Below the pieces are notes generated by a model that made no database searches, was not told where the DNA came from, and saw nothing but the letters and a program-made list of their open reading frames with translations. This document shows, piece after piece, positions 16,675 to 23,915 of a stretch of DNA of 64,000 nucleotides (within the stretch, counting starts at the first letter, position 1; each line of letters begins with the position of its first letter). The position numbers were made by a program, and so were the translations under genes. Source of the DNA: Mucilaginibacter gossypii (GTDB lineage Bacteria > Bacteroidota > Bacteroidia > Sphingobacteriales > Sphingobacteriaceae); assembly GCF_900100945.1 (NCBI RefSeq), contig NZ_FNCG01000005.1, positions 186,001 through 250,000 on the forward strand. The letters are read 5' to 3'.

Positions 16675-17448
16675 TTAAAAATAACGCTTTATTATTTTAT
16701 TGATAGCCATCCCCCAAAACTGCCCTAAAGCCTCGGCCCCCTTTTTATTAGGGTGAAGATAAAAAGTACCTTGTTTTCCATTCTCCGGGATGAGGTCAGT
16801 TAAATGATTTTTTTCGAAGTAGGCGAACGCTTTGGTATCGCCCACAAAAACCTGTTTGGGATTTGTAACTGCATATGCTTTTATAAGCTCATCTATCATC
16901 GGCACATAACTCTGCAACCTGCTCAGGCCTTCCTGTAAATATTTGGAGCCATTATAGGTATTAGGACTGTACCATAACGGATGCTGGAAAATGATAACCG
17001 CTTTTGGAAAATCGGCTAAAAGTTTATCAGCTATGGTCTTTAAATTTTTTTGATAATCTTCGGGCGATACGGGAGCACCATGCGGCCCGTGTATAGCACT
17101 GTCATTTGTGCCAAGTTTTACCGAAAATATGAGTAATGCGTCCTTATTGGTAAAAGCGTTAGCCGCTTCTTCAACTTTGGCAAAAGTACCTGTGCCTGGC
17201 AAAAAATCGAGCGTGGTGTAGCCGCTATGGCCCTGGTTACTGAAACTTACTGTGTCCAGGTTCTTTTGTTTTTGCAGATAAGCTGCTGCCATGGCTGGCG
17301 GCGCTTCAGTTGCCGGATTGGCCAGCTGCACGCCCTGGGTTATGCTGTTGCCTATGAATACAATGTTTAAATTTGGCTTTTTATGCTGCGCGAATGTTAT
17401 TGCCGAGGCAACGAATAACAGAACAACAGCTAACAGGTATTTTTTCAT
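16675..17448 (-). CDS. Secreted SGNH/GDSL-type hydrolase
   Basis: 257 residues with a signal peptide (cleavage near AQ at 20-21). Block I is FIGNSITQG with nucleophile Ser35; block III is KLGTNDSAIHGPHG; block V supplies His232 in YLHPNKKGAEALG. In most relatives an Asp stands three residues before this His; here it is Phe229, so the acid may come from elsewhere or be missing. The family removes acyl groups from carbohydrates or lipids; the substrate here is not evident. It is 31 nt downstream of the prolyl oligopeptidase gene and 11 nt upstream of the lipoprotein gene. Confidence 0.85.
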   Translation of the reverse strand: MKKYLLAVVLLFVASAITFAQHKKPNLNIVFIGNSITQGVQLANPATEAPPAMAAAYLQKQKNLDTVSFSNQGHSGYTTLDFLPGTGTFAKVEEAANAFTNKDALLIFSVKLGTNDSAIHGPHGAPVSPEDYQKNLKTIADKLLADFPKAVIIFQHPLWYSPNTYNGSKYLQEGLSRLQSYVPMIDELIKAYAVTNPKQVFVGDTKAFAYFEKNHLTDLIPENGKQGTFYLHPNKKGAEALGQFWGMAINKIIKRYF

Positions 17449-17479
17449 TTATAAATTGAGTATTGAAATTAAAAAATCG

Positions 17480-19597
17480 TTACCATTTTATCCCCATATT
17501 CCAGAACATGAAAGCCCATTTATCAACCTGGCCATTGATGAGCTGGGCTGTACTTTGTCCTGCTCCGTGGCCGGCATTGGTTTCAATGCGGATAAGTGTT
17601 GGCGCAGTACCCTGCTGGTATTCCTGCAGGCGTGCCGCAAATTTAAAGGAATGGGCGGGTACTACACGGTCGTCATGATCGGCGGTAGTAACCATGGTAG
17701 CAGGGTAAATGCCCGGTTTAAGGGCATGGTACGGTGAGTAGTTATAAAGATATTTAAACATTTGTTCCGAATCTTCGGCGGTACCATAATCATAGCTCCA
17801 GCCGGCCCCGGCAGTAAATTTATTATACCTCAGCATATCCAGCACACCAACAGCAGGGAAAGCTACTTTGAACAAATCGGGGCGCTGGGTTAGCATTGCC
17901 CCAATCAGCAGGCCCCCGTTTGAGCCGCCCGAAACGGCAAGATAATCTTTGGAGGTATATTTGTTTTTGATAAGGTATTCGGCCGCGGCAATAAAATCAT
18001 CAAACACATTTTGTTTTTTTAGCTTGATGCCTTTGCGGTGCCAGGTTTCGCCGTACTCGCCGCCGCCCCGCAGGTTAGGCACAGCATAAATACCTCCATG
18101 CTCAAGCAATATGATGTTTGATGTACTGAAAGCAGGGGTTAAGCTAACGCCAAAACCACCGTAAGCATACAGCAAGGTTGGGTTTTGCCCGTTAAGTACC
18201 GTCCCTTTTTTATAGGTGATGATCATTGGGATCTTTGTTTTATCCTTCGAGGTATAAAACACCTGTTTTGATTCATACTGTTCAGGATCAAACTTTGCCC
18301 CCGATTTTTTATAGACAGCGGAGGTACCGGTTTCAATATCCAGCTTAAAAATAGTAGGCGGGTATATATAATTTGTAAAAGTGTAATAGGTAACCTTGTC
18401 TTCTTTTTTTGTGCCGAAACCCGATGCGGAGCCTATTGATGGCAACTGGATAGTACGTTCAAGTTTGCCATCCATATTATATTGCTGGATCAGCGAGGTG
18501 GCACCCTGCAGGTATTCGGCAAAAATTTTGCCTCCGCCGGTAGTGGCGCTTAACACGTTTTTAGTTTCGGGGATAAGGTTTTTCCAATGGGTGATACCCG
18601 GTTCGCCGGCATCAACAGTAACTATTTTAAAATTGGGCGAGTAGATATTGGTGAGGATATAAAGCTTGCTCCCCACATTATCCAAAACGCTGTGCTGGTT
18701 ATCAAAATTGTTCACAACGTTAATGATCTGGCTGCCGGGTTTACTCAGGTCCCGGATATAAAGCTCGTTGCCGGTTGTTGAAGTGGCGGCTGTGATCACC
18801 AAAAAGCGTTCATCCTCGGTAAGGTAAGCGCCTATGTAACGGCGAGGGGTTTTATCACCGCCGAAGATCAGCTTATCGGTACTTTGAGGTGTGCCCAGCT
18901 TATGGTAATAAAGTTTATGAAATTGTGTCATACCCGAAAGCTGGCTGCCTTCTGTCGGCTTATCATAGCTGCTGTAATAAAAGCCATCGGTACCATGCCA
19001 TGCCAGTCCGCTGAATTTTACATCTTTCAGGGTATCACCCACAACGCTTTTATCTTCGGTGTTAATAATGATAACCTTGCGCCAGTCCGAGCCTCCCTCA
19101 GAGATCTGGTAGGCTGCCAGCTCACCGTTTTTGCTAAACTCGATGCCTTGTAAAGAGGTAGTACCATCGGCAGAGAATTTATTCGGGTCGAGAAAAACTT
19201 CGGGGGCGCCGTTATCGCCTAATTGGCGATATAGCACATTCTGACTTTGTAAGCCGTCGTTTTTATAAAAGTAAATGTATTTACCTTCCTTAACAGGGGC
19301 GCTGTACTTTTCGTAGTTCCATAAAAACTCCAGGCGCTTATGAATGTCGGCGCGGTAAGGGATCTGATCGAGATAGTTGAACGTTACCTTATTTTCTTCC
19401 TGTACCCAGGCTTTGGTATCATCGGCATGGTCATTCTCCAGCCAGCGGTATGGATCGGGCACCTGTGTGCCAAAATAGGTATCAACAACATCAACTTTTT
19501 TTGTTTTAGGGTATGGAAGTGTTTTTATAGTCATTTGTGCATGTGTATAGCTGCAAAATAAAACAGCTAATGCTAATAAACAGAACGTTTTTGTCAT
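17480..19597 (-). CDS. Exported prolyl oligopeptidase (S9A family)
   Basis: 705 residues with a signal peptide MTKTFCLLALAVLFCSYTHAQ. An N-terminal segment (VVDTYFGTQVPDPYRWLEND) leads into a seven-bladed beta-propeller (about 95-430) and a C-terminal alpha/beta hydrolase domain. The catalytic Ser559 is in SGGSNGGLLIGA, the Asp lies in ADHDDRVVPAHS (about 640-643) and the His677 is in NAGHGAG. It cleaves short peptides after proline. The signal peptide places it in the periplasm or outside, unlike the cytosolic eukaryotic enzyme. It heads a run of three exported-protein genes on the minus strand. Confidence 0.95.
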   Translation of the reverse strand: MTKTFCLLALAVLFCSYTHAQMTIKTLPYPKTKKVDVVDTYFGTQVPDPYRWLENDHADDTKAWVQEENKVTFNYLDQIPYRADIHKRLEFLWNYEKYSAPVKEGKYIYFYKNDGLQSQNVLYRQLGDNGAPEVFLDPNKFSADGTTSLQGIEFSKNGELAAYQISEGGSDWRKVIIINTEDKSVVGDTLKDVKFSGLAWHGTDGFYYSSYDKPTEGSQLSGMTQFHKLYYHKLGTPQSTDKLIFGGDKTPRRYIGAYLTEDERFLVITAATSTTGNELYIRDLSKPGSQIINVVNNFDNQHSVLDNVGSKLYILTNIYSPNFKIVTVDAGEPGITHWKNLIPETKNVLSATTGGGKIFAEYLQGATSLIQQYNMDGKLERTIQLPSIGSASGFGTKKEDKVTYYTFTNYIYPPTIFKLDIETGTSAVYKKSGAKFDPEQYESKQVFYTSKDKTKIPMIITYKKGTVLNGQNPTLLYAYGGFGVSLTPAFSTSNIILLEHGGIYAVPNLRGGGEYGETWHRKGIKLKKQNVFDDFIAAAEYLIKNKYTSKDYLAVSGGSNGGLLIGAMLTQRPDLFKVAFPAVGVLDMLRYNKFTAGAGWSYDYGTAEDSEQMFKYLYNYSPYHALKPGIYPATMVTTADHDDRVVPAHSFKFAARLQEYQQGTAPTLIRIETNAGHGAGQSTAQLINGQVDKWAFMFWNMGIKW

Positions 19598-19939
19598 GGT
19601 TGTTTAAATTACAGGCAACTAAAGATAGCCATTCAGGTTACATTGCCGCAAGGCAATAACGGTTCAAAAGGTTAAAAGTTGTTAATTTTACACCCGGTTG
19701 CTGTTTAATTGCCCGTGGCAGGCTATATTAGCGGCGTGAAAAAACTGTTGTAAAATAAGGGCAAATTATTAAAAATTACCCCCTTTAACTTTTTGCAGTT
19801 GATAACCCGTGTGATTTTTAACCCGGAAGCGGAGCTTGTTATCACCGAAGTATCAATAATAATGCGTTTTTTTACACGTTTGCTTTGCGGTTAAGGATGC
19901 AGCGGCAACTAACGGTAATACAGTTACATAATAACAAAC
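19598..19939. other. Divergent intergenic region, nothing distinct
   Basis: 342 bp between the divergent prolyl oligopeptidase and outer-membrane protein genes. A near-consensus -7 box for the minus strand (TATCTTTA) lies about 30 nt before the peptidase start. I see no gene, long hairpin or repeat. Confidence 0.4.
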
Positions 19940-20695
19940 ATGAAACAAACCCTTACTTTTTTTACAGCAGGCCTTTTAATGCTGCTGGCATTTACTTCAA
20001 AAGCTCAGGATACCAACGATAAAGATGACGAAACCAAAGTAAAACTTAAACCTTATGTGGGCTTAGGTATGGGTATTTCTTATCCGTTAAGCGATTTCCA
20101 AAAGGTGGATTATAAAAATAATAAATCGGGCTTTGCAAATAAGGGCGTTACCTTCCAGCTTGACGGAGCATATTATATCTACAGAAATTTTGGTATCGGT
20201 TATACTTTTTCATACCAGGACCAAAGCAATTTTTCATATGATGACGACCTGATATTATCGCAAGGCTATACAACCGATTTTAAAGCCGACCAGGGAACCG
20301 TAACAGCCGATAAACGTTACCGTAGCTTTAACCTGTTAGTAGGCCCGCAATACACCTTTGTATGGCGAAGCCTGTCATTTGATTTAAGAGCATCGGCAGG
20401 TGCTATCAAAAGCCAAACATCACCGCAGTTAACCATTAGTGTTGCCGGTGTTGACGCGCAAACCGGCAGCATTACCCAGCAAAGTGCTAAAGGCTATGCT
20501 TTTGCTTACGGCGGCAGCGCGGCTATCAGGTTTGATATGGGTGCCGGCTGGGGTTTATCGCTTAAAGGTAATTATGTTAAATCGCAGGGATATGATGTAA
20601 CAACAACCGGGCGTACGCTTAATGTAGGCCGTTTAGTCACCAAACAGCCAATTACCGAAGGACAAATTGTATTTGGCTTGTACAAAGCTTTTTAA
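19940..20695 (+). CDS. Outer-membrane beta-barrel protein
   Basis: 251 residues with signal peptide MKQTLTFFTAGLLMLLAFTSKAQ. After an acidic linker the protein alternates short amphipathic strands and turns (KPYVGLGMGISYPL, FQLDGAYYIYRNFGIGYTFSY, SFNLLVGPQYTFVW, SFDLRASAGAI, WGLSLKGNYVK) and ends in an aromatic residue (LYKAF), as expected for an 8- to 10-strand OmpA/OmpW-like barrel. No enzymatic motif is seen. Monocistronic, closed by a strong bidirectional terminator. Confidence 0.82.
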   Translation: MKQTLTFFTAGLLMLLAFTSKAQDTNDKDDETKVKLKPYVGLGMGISYPLSDFQKVDYKNNKSGFANKGVTFQLDGAYYIYRNFGIGYTFSYQDQSNFSYDDDLILSQGYTTDFKADQGTVTADKRYRSFNLLVGPQYTFVWRSLSFDLRASAGAIKSQTSPQLTISVAGVDAQTGSITQQSAKGYAFAYGGSAAIRFDMGAGWGLSLKGNYVKSQGYDVTTTGRTLNVGRLVTKQPITEGQIVFGLYKAF

Positions 20696-20755
20696 TTGAA
20701 GCTAAAGGCGAAATGCATAAAGCTTAAGGCTAAAAAACCTTAATAAGATTATTCT

Positions 20756-20804
20756 CTTATAAACAAGAAAAGCAGATCATTGATCTGCTTTTCTTGTTTA
20801 TAAG
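20756..20804. terminator. Bidirectional terminator, 24-bp perfect stem
   Basis: Arms 20756-20779 and 20781-20804 are perfect reverse complements around a single T. A-rich on one side and T-rich on the other, it lies between two converging genes (ends at 20695 and 20819) and can serve both. Just before it (20696-20745) are degenerate words such as AAGCTTAAGGCTAAA that recur at 52590-52700. Confidence 0.88.
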
Positions 20805-20818
20805 GTGTTGATAGTTTG

Positions 20819-21166
20819 TTAGTTAACCGTGATCTGCTCTGGTTTGTCGGCTACGATTTCGGGCTGACCTTTAAAAAACTCAAATGTGCCGGTTGCGCAT
20901 ACGTGTTTTCCTTTTATCGTAGACAGGTCGAGCTTTATTTTATTGCCCTTTATCGCTATGGTGTATTTTTGCCTTGGGTAAGCCGCGCCTAAGTTTAATA
21001 GGGTAAGTGTGTCGCTCACCGCTTTGTACGAGTAAACAGTATCGCACAAAGTGCCTGTTTTGCCTATATTAGCCTTGAAATCAGCCATGGTAAAGCCTTT
21101 TGACTGTGCAGATGCCTTACTGGCAAAAACAATCATGATCAATGCCGGCAGTAATATTTTTTTCAT
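20819..21166 (-). CDS. Small exported OB-fold-like protein
   Basis: 115 residues with a signal peptide MKKILLPALIMIVFASKASAQ. The mature part (VGKTGTLCDTV-like start at IGKTGTLCDTVYSYK, strands LTLLNLGAAYPRQKYTIAIKG, and GKHVCATGTFEFFKGQPEI) has the spacing of a short OB-fold such as those in secreted nucleic-acid-binding-like proteins of Bacteroidota. Two cysteines could form a disulphide. No catalytic motif. It lies 11 nt after a small acidic-protein gene on the same strand and is probably co-transcribed. Confidence 0.65.
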   Translation of the reverse strand: MKKILLPALIMIVFASKASAQSKGFTMADFKANIGKTGTLCDTVYSYKAVSDTLTLLNLGAAYPRQKYTIAIKGNKIKLDLSTIKGKHVCATGTFEFFKGQPEIVADKPEQITVN

Positions 21167-21177
21167 TGCTTAATATA

Positions 21178-21420
21178 TCAGTGCTTTGGCGCTTGCTGGT
21201 CTTCGTCTTTTTTATCCGGAGCAGGGGCATAGCCATCTTCAAAATTTAAAGTAAACGCTGATTCTGATGCCCTGGAGGCCGCGTTCAGTCCGGCTACATC
21301 CGGTTCGCTTTTATCAATTATTTCGTTACCGGTATCCTGGCCTTCATTCTGCTCATATTCATTGCCGGGGTCTTTATCTTCCTGCGCATCGTCAAGATTT
21401 GGGTTTTCGGGGATTGCCAT
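21178..21420 (-). CDS. Small acidic hypothetical protein
   Basis: 80 residues from the ATG at 21420 (MAIPENPNLDDAQ). Very rich in Asp, Glu, Asn and Gln, with no hydrophobic core and probably disordered. An in-frame ATG at 21453 would add 11 residues but lies close to the divergent lpxH promoter. I do not recognise the family. Confidence 0.5.
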   Translation of the reverse strand: MAIPENPNLDDAQEDKDPGNEYEQNEGQDTGNEIIDKSEPDVAGLNAASRASESAFTLNFEDGYAPAPDKKDEDQQAPKH

Positions 21421-21521
21421 AATTTTAATGTTTAATGTATGCTGAATAACCACTAAGATACGGCGTTGTTTGCTGGTTATTGTGTAACAATCTTTATCTT
21501 TTCTGTTTGGCTGTTAAAACG

Positions 21522-21529
21522 TACTTTTG
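21522..21529 (+). promoter_or_regulatory. -7 promoter box of lpxH
   Basis: TACTTTTG, a perfect TAnnTTTG match, ends five bases before the lpxH ATG at 21535. A TTTG at 21506-21509 is too close for a standard -33 element. Transcription would begin at or next to the start codon. Confidence 0.55.
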
Positions 21530-21534
21530 CCGAT

Positions 21535-22281
21535 ATGCCGGTTCGCGACAAACTCTATTTTGCTTCTGATGTTCATTTAGGCACAGGCACATATGCCTCA
21601 AGCCGCCAACGCGAAGATAAGATAACGCGCTGGCTCGACAGTATTAAGCATGATGCCGCCGAACTATTCCTGGTGGGCGATGTTTTCGACTTCTGGTTTG
21701 AATACAAAACCGTAGTGCCCAAAGGCTACATCCGTTTCCTTGGCAAACTTGCCGAACTTGCCGATGCCGGTGTAAAGCTTTACCTGTTTAAAGGCAACCA
21801 CGATATGTGGATGTTTGATTATTTTGTAAATGAACTGGGCGCAACTATCATCAGCAACGAATTAAAAATTGAGCGCGGCGGAAAGAAATTTTTCATTCAT
21901 CATGGCGATGGGCTTGGTCCGGGGGATAACTTTTATAAGTTTTTGAAAGGTTTTTTCAGGAGCCGGTTTTGCCAGTGGCTGTTTGCCCGCATTCACCCAA
22001 ACCTTGGCGTGGGAATCGCCAATAAATGGAGCCGCCACAGCCGGGATACCAATGCAAAGAAAGAAAATCCAAAACCAGGCGAACAGGAATGGCTGGTAAA
22101 TTTTTGCCGTGAAGAATTAAAGACTAATTTTTACGATTACCTTGTTTTTGGCCATCGCCATATGCCGCTTGATATTCAAATGACCCCTCAAAGCCGTTAT
22201 ATTAACCTTGGCGAATGGATTTCATATTTTTCTTATGCGGTTTTTGATGGTAATGAATTGAGGCTGGAGTATTTTGTTTAG
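21535..22281 (+). CDS. lpxH: UDP-2,3-diacylglucosamine diphosphatase (LpxH-like)
   Basis: 248 residues from the ATG at 21535; the frame is open further upstream, but that part looks like promoter DNA and only here does the calcineurin-like domain begin (KLYFASDVHLG). The metal-ligand motifs are complete: DVHLG, GDVFDFW, GNHD, HHGDG and GHRHMP. The Bacteroidota enzymes of this type are assigned to lipid A synthesis, cleaving UDP-2,3-diacylglucosamine to lipid X and UMP. The protein has amphipathic helices (FYKFLKGFFRSRFCQWLF) suited to membrane-surface binding. Confidence 0.85.
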   Translation: MPVRDKLYFASDVHLGTGTYASSRQREDKITRWLDSIKHDAAELFLVGDVFDFWFEYKTVVPKGYIRFLGKLAELADAGVKLYLFKGNHDMWMFDYFVNELGATIISNELKIERGGKKFFIHHGDGLGPGDNFYKFLKGFFRSRFCQWLFARIHPNLGVGIANKWSRHSRDTNAKKENPKPGEQEWLVNFCREELKTNFYDYLVFGHRHMPLDIQMTPQSRYINLGEWISYFSYAVFDGNELRLEYFV

Positions 22282-22610
22282 TTCATGGTTAATAGATCAT
22301 GGTTCATGGTTTTTGATTGGACTAATTGATATTGATAGGGTGGCTTTGCTATGATCCATGAACTATGATCTATAAGCCGAGCTACCTATGGTCCATAAAC
22401 TATGAACCATTGGCGGGGTGCTCTATGATCTATGAACCATCATCTATAAACTAAGAAAAACAACTTACAATCCGCTGAATTAAAATATGCAGTAAAATGC
22501 GTACTTTTGTGCACTTTTTTGCAGTAAGCCTGTAAGCCGCCCGAAACGTTAAATCTTTCATAAGCCGGTTCAATATCAAACAGTTTTAGCTGCATTATTA
22601 TTTATAAAAT
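22282..22610. other. Word-repeat spacer and prfA promoter region
   Basis: 329 bp without a gene. From 22281 to about 22455 it consists of degenerate copies of GTTCATGG, ATGATCTAT and CCATGAACTATGATC in both orientations, so the two halves are partly complementary. A perfect -7 box, TACTTTTG, is at 22502-22509, about 100 nt before the prfA ATG, and is its likely promoter; no TTG stands at the ideal -33 spacing. Confidence 0.55.
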
Positions 22611-23684
22611 ATGTTAGATAAATTAGAGCTGATATACGAGCGCTGGAAAAATGTTGAAGGTGAGCTAAGCAATCCTGAGGTAATGCAGGATATGAAGCGT
22701 TTTGCCCAGTTGAATAAAGAATATAAAGATCTTGCCAAAATTGTTGATGAGTATCATATATACCGCAACATTATGAGCAATATCGAAACCAATAAAGAGA
22801 TCCTGGCTACCGAAAAAGATGAAGAGTTTCGTGAGATGGCCAAAATGGAACTTGACGAACTGCTTGCTCAACAGGAAGTAAAGGAGGAAGAAATTCGCCT
22901 GATGCTGATTCCTAAAGATCCTGAAGATTCTAAAAATGCTATTGTGGAGATCCGTGGTGGTACCGGTGGTGATGAGGCAGCCCTTTTTGCCGGCGATCTT
23001 TACCGCATGTATATGCGCTATTGCGAAAAACGCGGCTGGCGTACCGAGCTGGTGGATTATACCGAAGGCACCAGCGGCGGTTATAAAGAGATTGTATTTA
23101 ACGTAAACGCCGAAGACGCTTACGGAACCCTTAAATATGAATCGGGCGTACACCGTGTACAACGTGTGCCTGATACAGAAACACAAGGCAGGGTGCACAC
23201 ATCAGCAGCTTCGGTGGTTGTATTGCCCGAAGTTGATGAGTTTGATATCGACCTGCAGGTTAGTGATATCCGTAAAGATTTGTTCTGTGCTTCAGGGCCT
23301 GGTGGTCAGTCGGTAAATACTACCTATTCGGCTGTGAGGTTAACCCACATCCCTACAGGTATTGTTGCCCAGTGCCAGGATCAGAAATCACAATTAAAAA
23401 ACTACGATAAGGCTTTACAGGTACTACGTTCAAGGGTGTACGAAATGGAGCTGCAAAAGCACCTGGAAGAAACATCAAAAAAACGTAAAACCATGGTGTC
23501 AACCGGCGACAGGTCGGCCAAGGTACGTACCTATAACTATCCTCAGGGTCGTTTAACTGAACACCGGATCGGTCTAACTATTTACAACCTGCCTGGCGTA
23601 TTGAACGGCGACCTGCAGGAAATCCTTGAATCGCTTCAGTTTGCAGAGAATGCTGAGAAGCTGAAAGAAGGTACAGTAGCGTAA
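22611..23684 (+). CDS. prfA: Peptide chain release factor 1
   Basis: 357 residues, the usual RF1 length. It recognises UAA and UAG stop codons and triggers peptidyl-tRNA hydrolysis. The GGQ loop is in [18 protein letters not shown]. The tripeptide region reads [15 protein letters not shown], so the PxT anticodon-mimic that marks RF1 (rather than the SPF of RF2) is present as PDT. There is no programmed frameshift. It is monocistronic and ends in two consecutive hairpins. Confidence 0.95.
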   Translation: MLDKLELIYERWKNVEGELSNPEVMQDMKRFAQLNKEYKDLAKIVDEYHIYRNIMSNIETNKEILATEKDEEFREMAKMELDELLAQQEVKEEEIRLMLIPKDPEDSKNAIVEIRGGTGGDEAALFAGDLYRMYMRYCEKRGWRTELVDYTEGTSGGYKEIVFNVNAEDAYGTLKYESGVHRVQRVPDTETQGRVHTSAASVVVLPEVDEFDIDLQVSDIRKDLFCASGPGGQSVNTTYSAVRLTHIPTGIVAQCQDQKSQLKNYDKALQVLRSRVYEMELQKHLEETSKKRKTMVSTGDRSAKVRTYNYPQGRLTEHRIGLTIYNLPGVLNGDLQEILESLQFAENAEKLKEGTVA

Positions 23685-23708
23685 GTTATAATCAGATATT
23701 AAATAGAA

Positions 23709-23737
23709 ATCCCCAGCCGTAAGGTTGGGGATTTTTT
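23709..23737 (+). terminator. Intrinsic terminator after prfA
   Basis: Stem ATCCCCAGCC (23709-23718) with GGTTGGGGAT (23723-23732), one wobble pair, a GTAA tetraloop and a T tract to 23737. Confidence 0.88.
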
Positions 23738-23774
23738 GTTTAGGAGAAATCTTTAAGAGCGAATCACTTTAAAG

Positions 23775-23831
23775 AGAGGGCCTGTCAGTCTGCGCGCGAG
23801 TCTTCGACAGGCTCAGACTGACAGGCCCTCT
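23775..23831. repeat. 18-bp inverted repeat, possible second terminator
   Basis: Perfect 18-bp arms (23775-23792 and 23814-23831) around a 21-nt GC-rich loop, followed on the right by TTTT. It lies between the converging prfA and tex genes and contains the word CTTCGACAGGCTCAGACTG. It may be both a dispersed palindrome and a terminator. Confidence 0.7.
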
Positions 23832-23915
23832 TTTGTTATTTTACCTTCAGAGTCCACGGATTTAAACACTCAGCATGACACCCATTTGAATTGTTGTTGC
23901 TGGCACGAACGCATA

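Noticed and set aside
22281-22455. CRISPR-like array
   Set aside because: The words vary in sequence, length and orientation, and there are no cas genes in the window.
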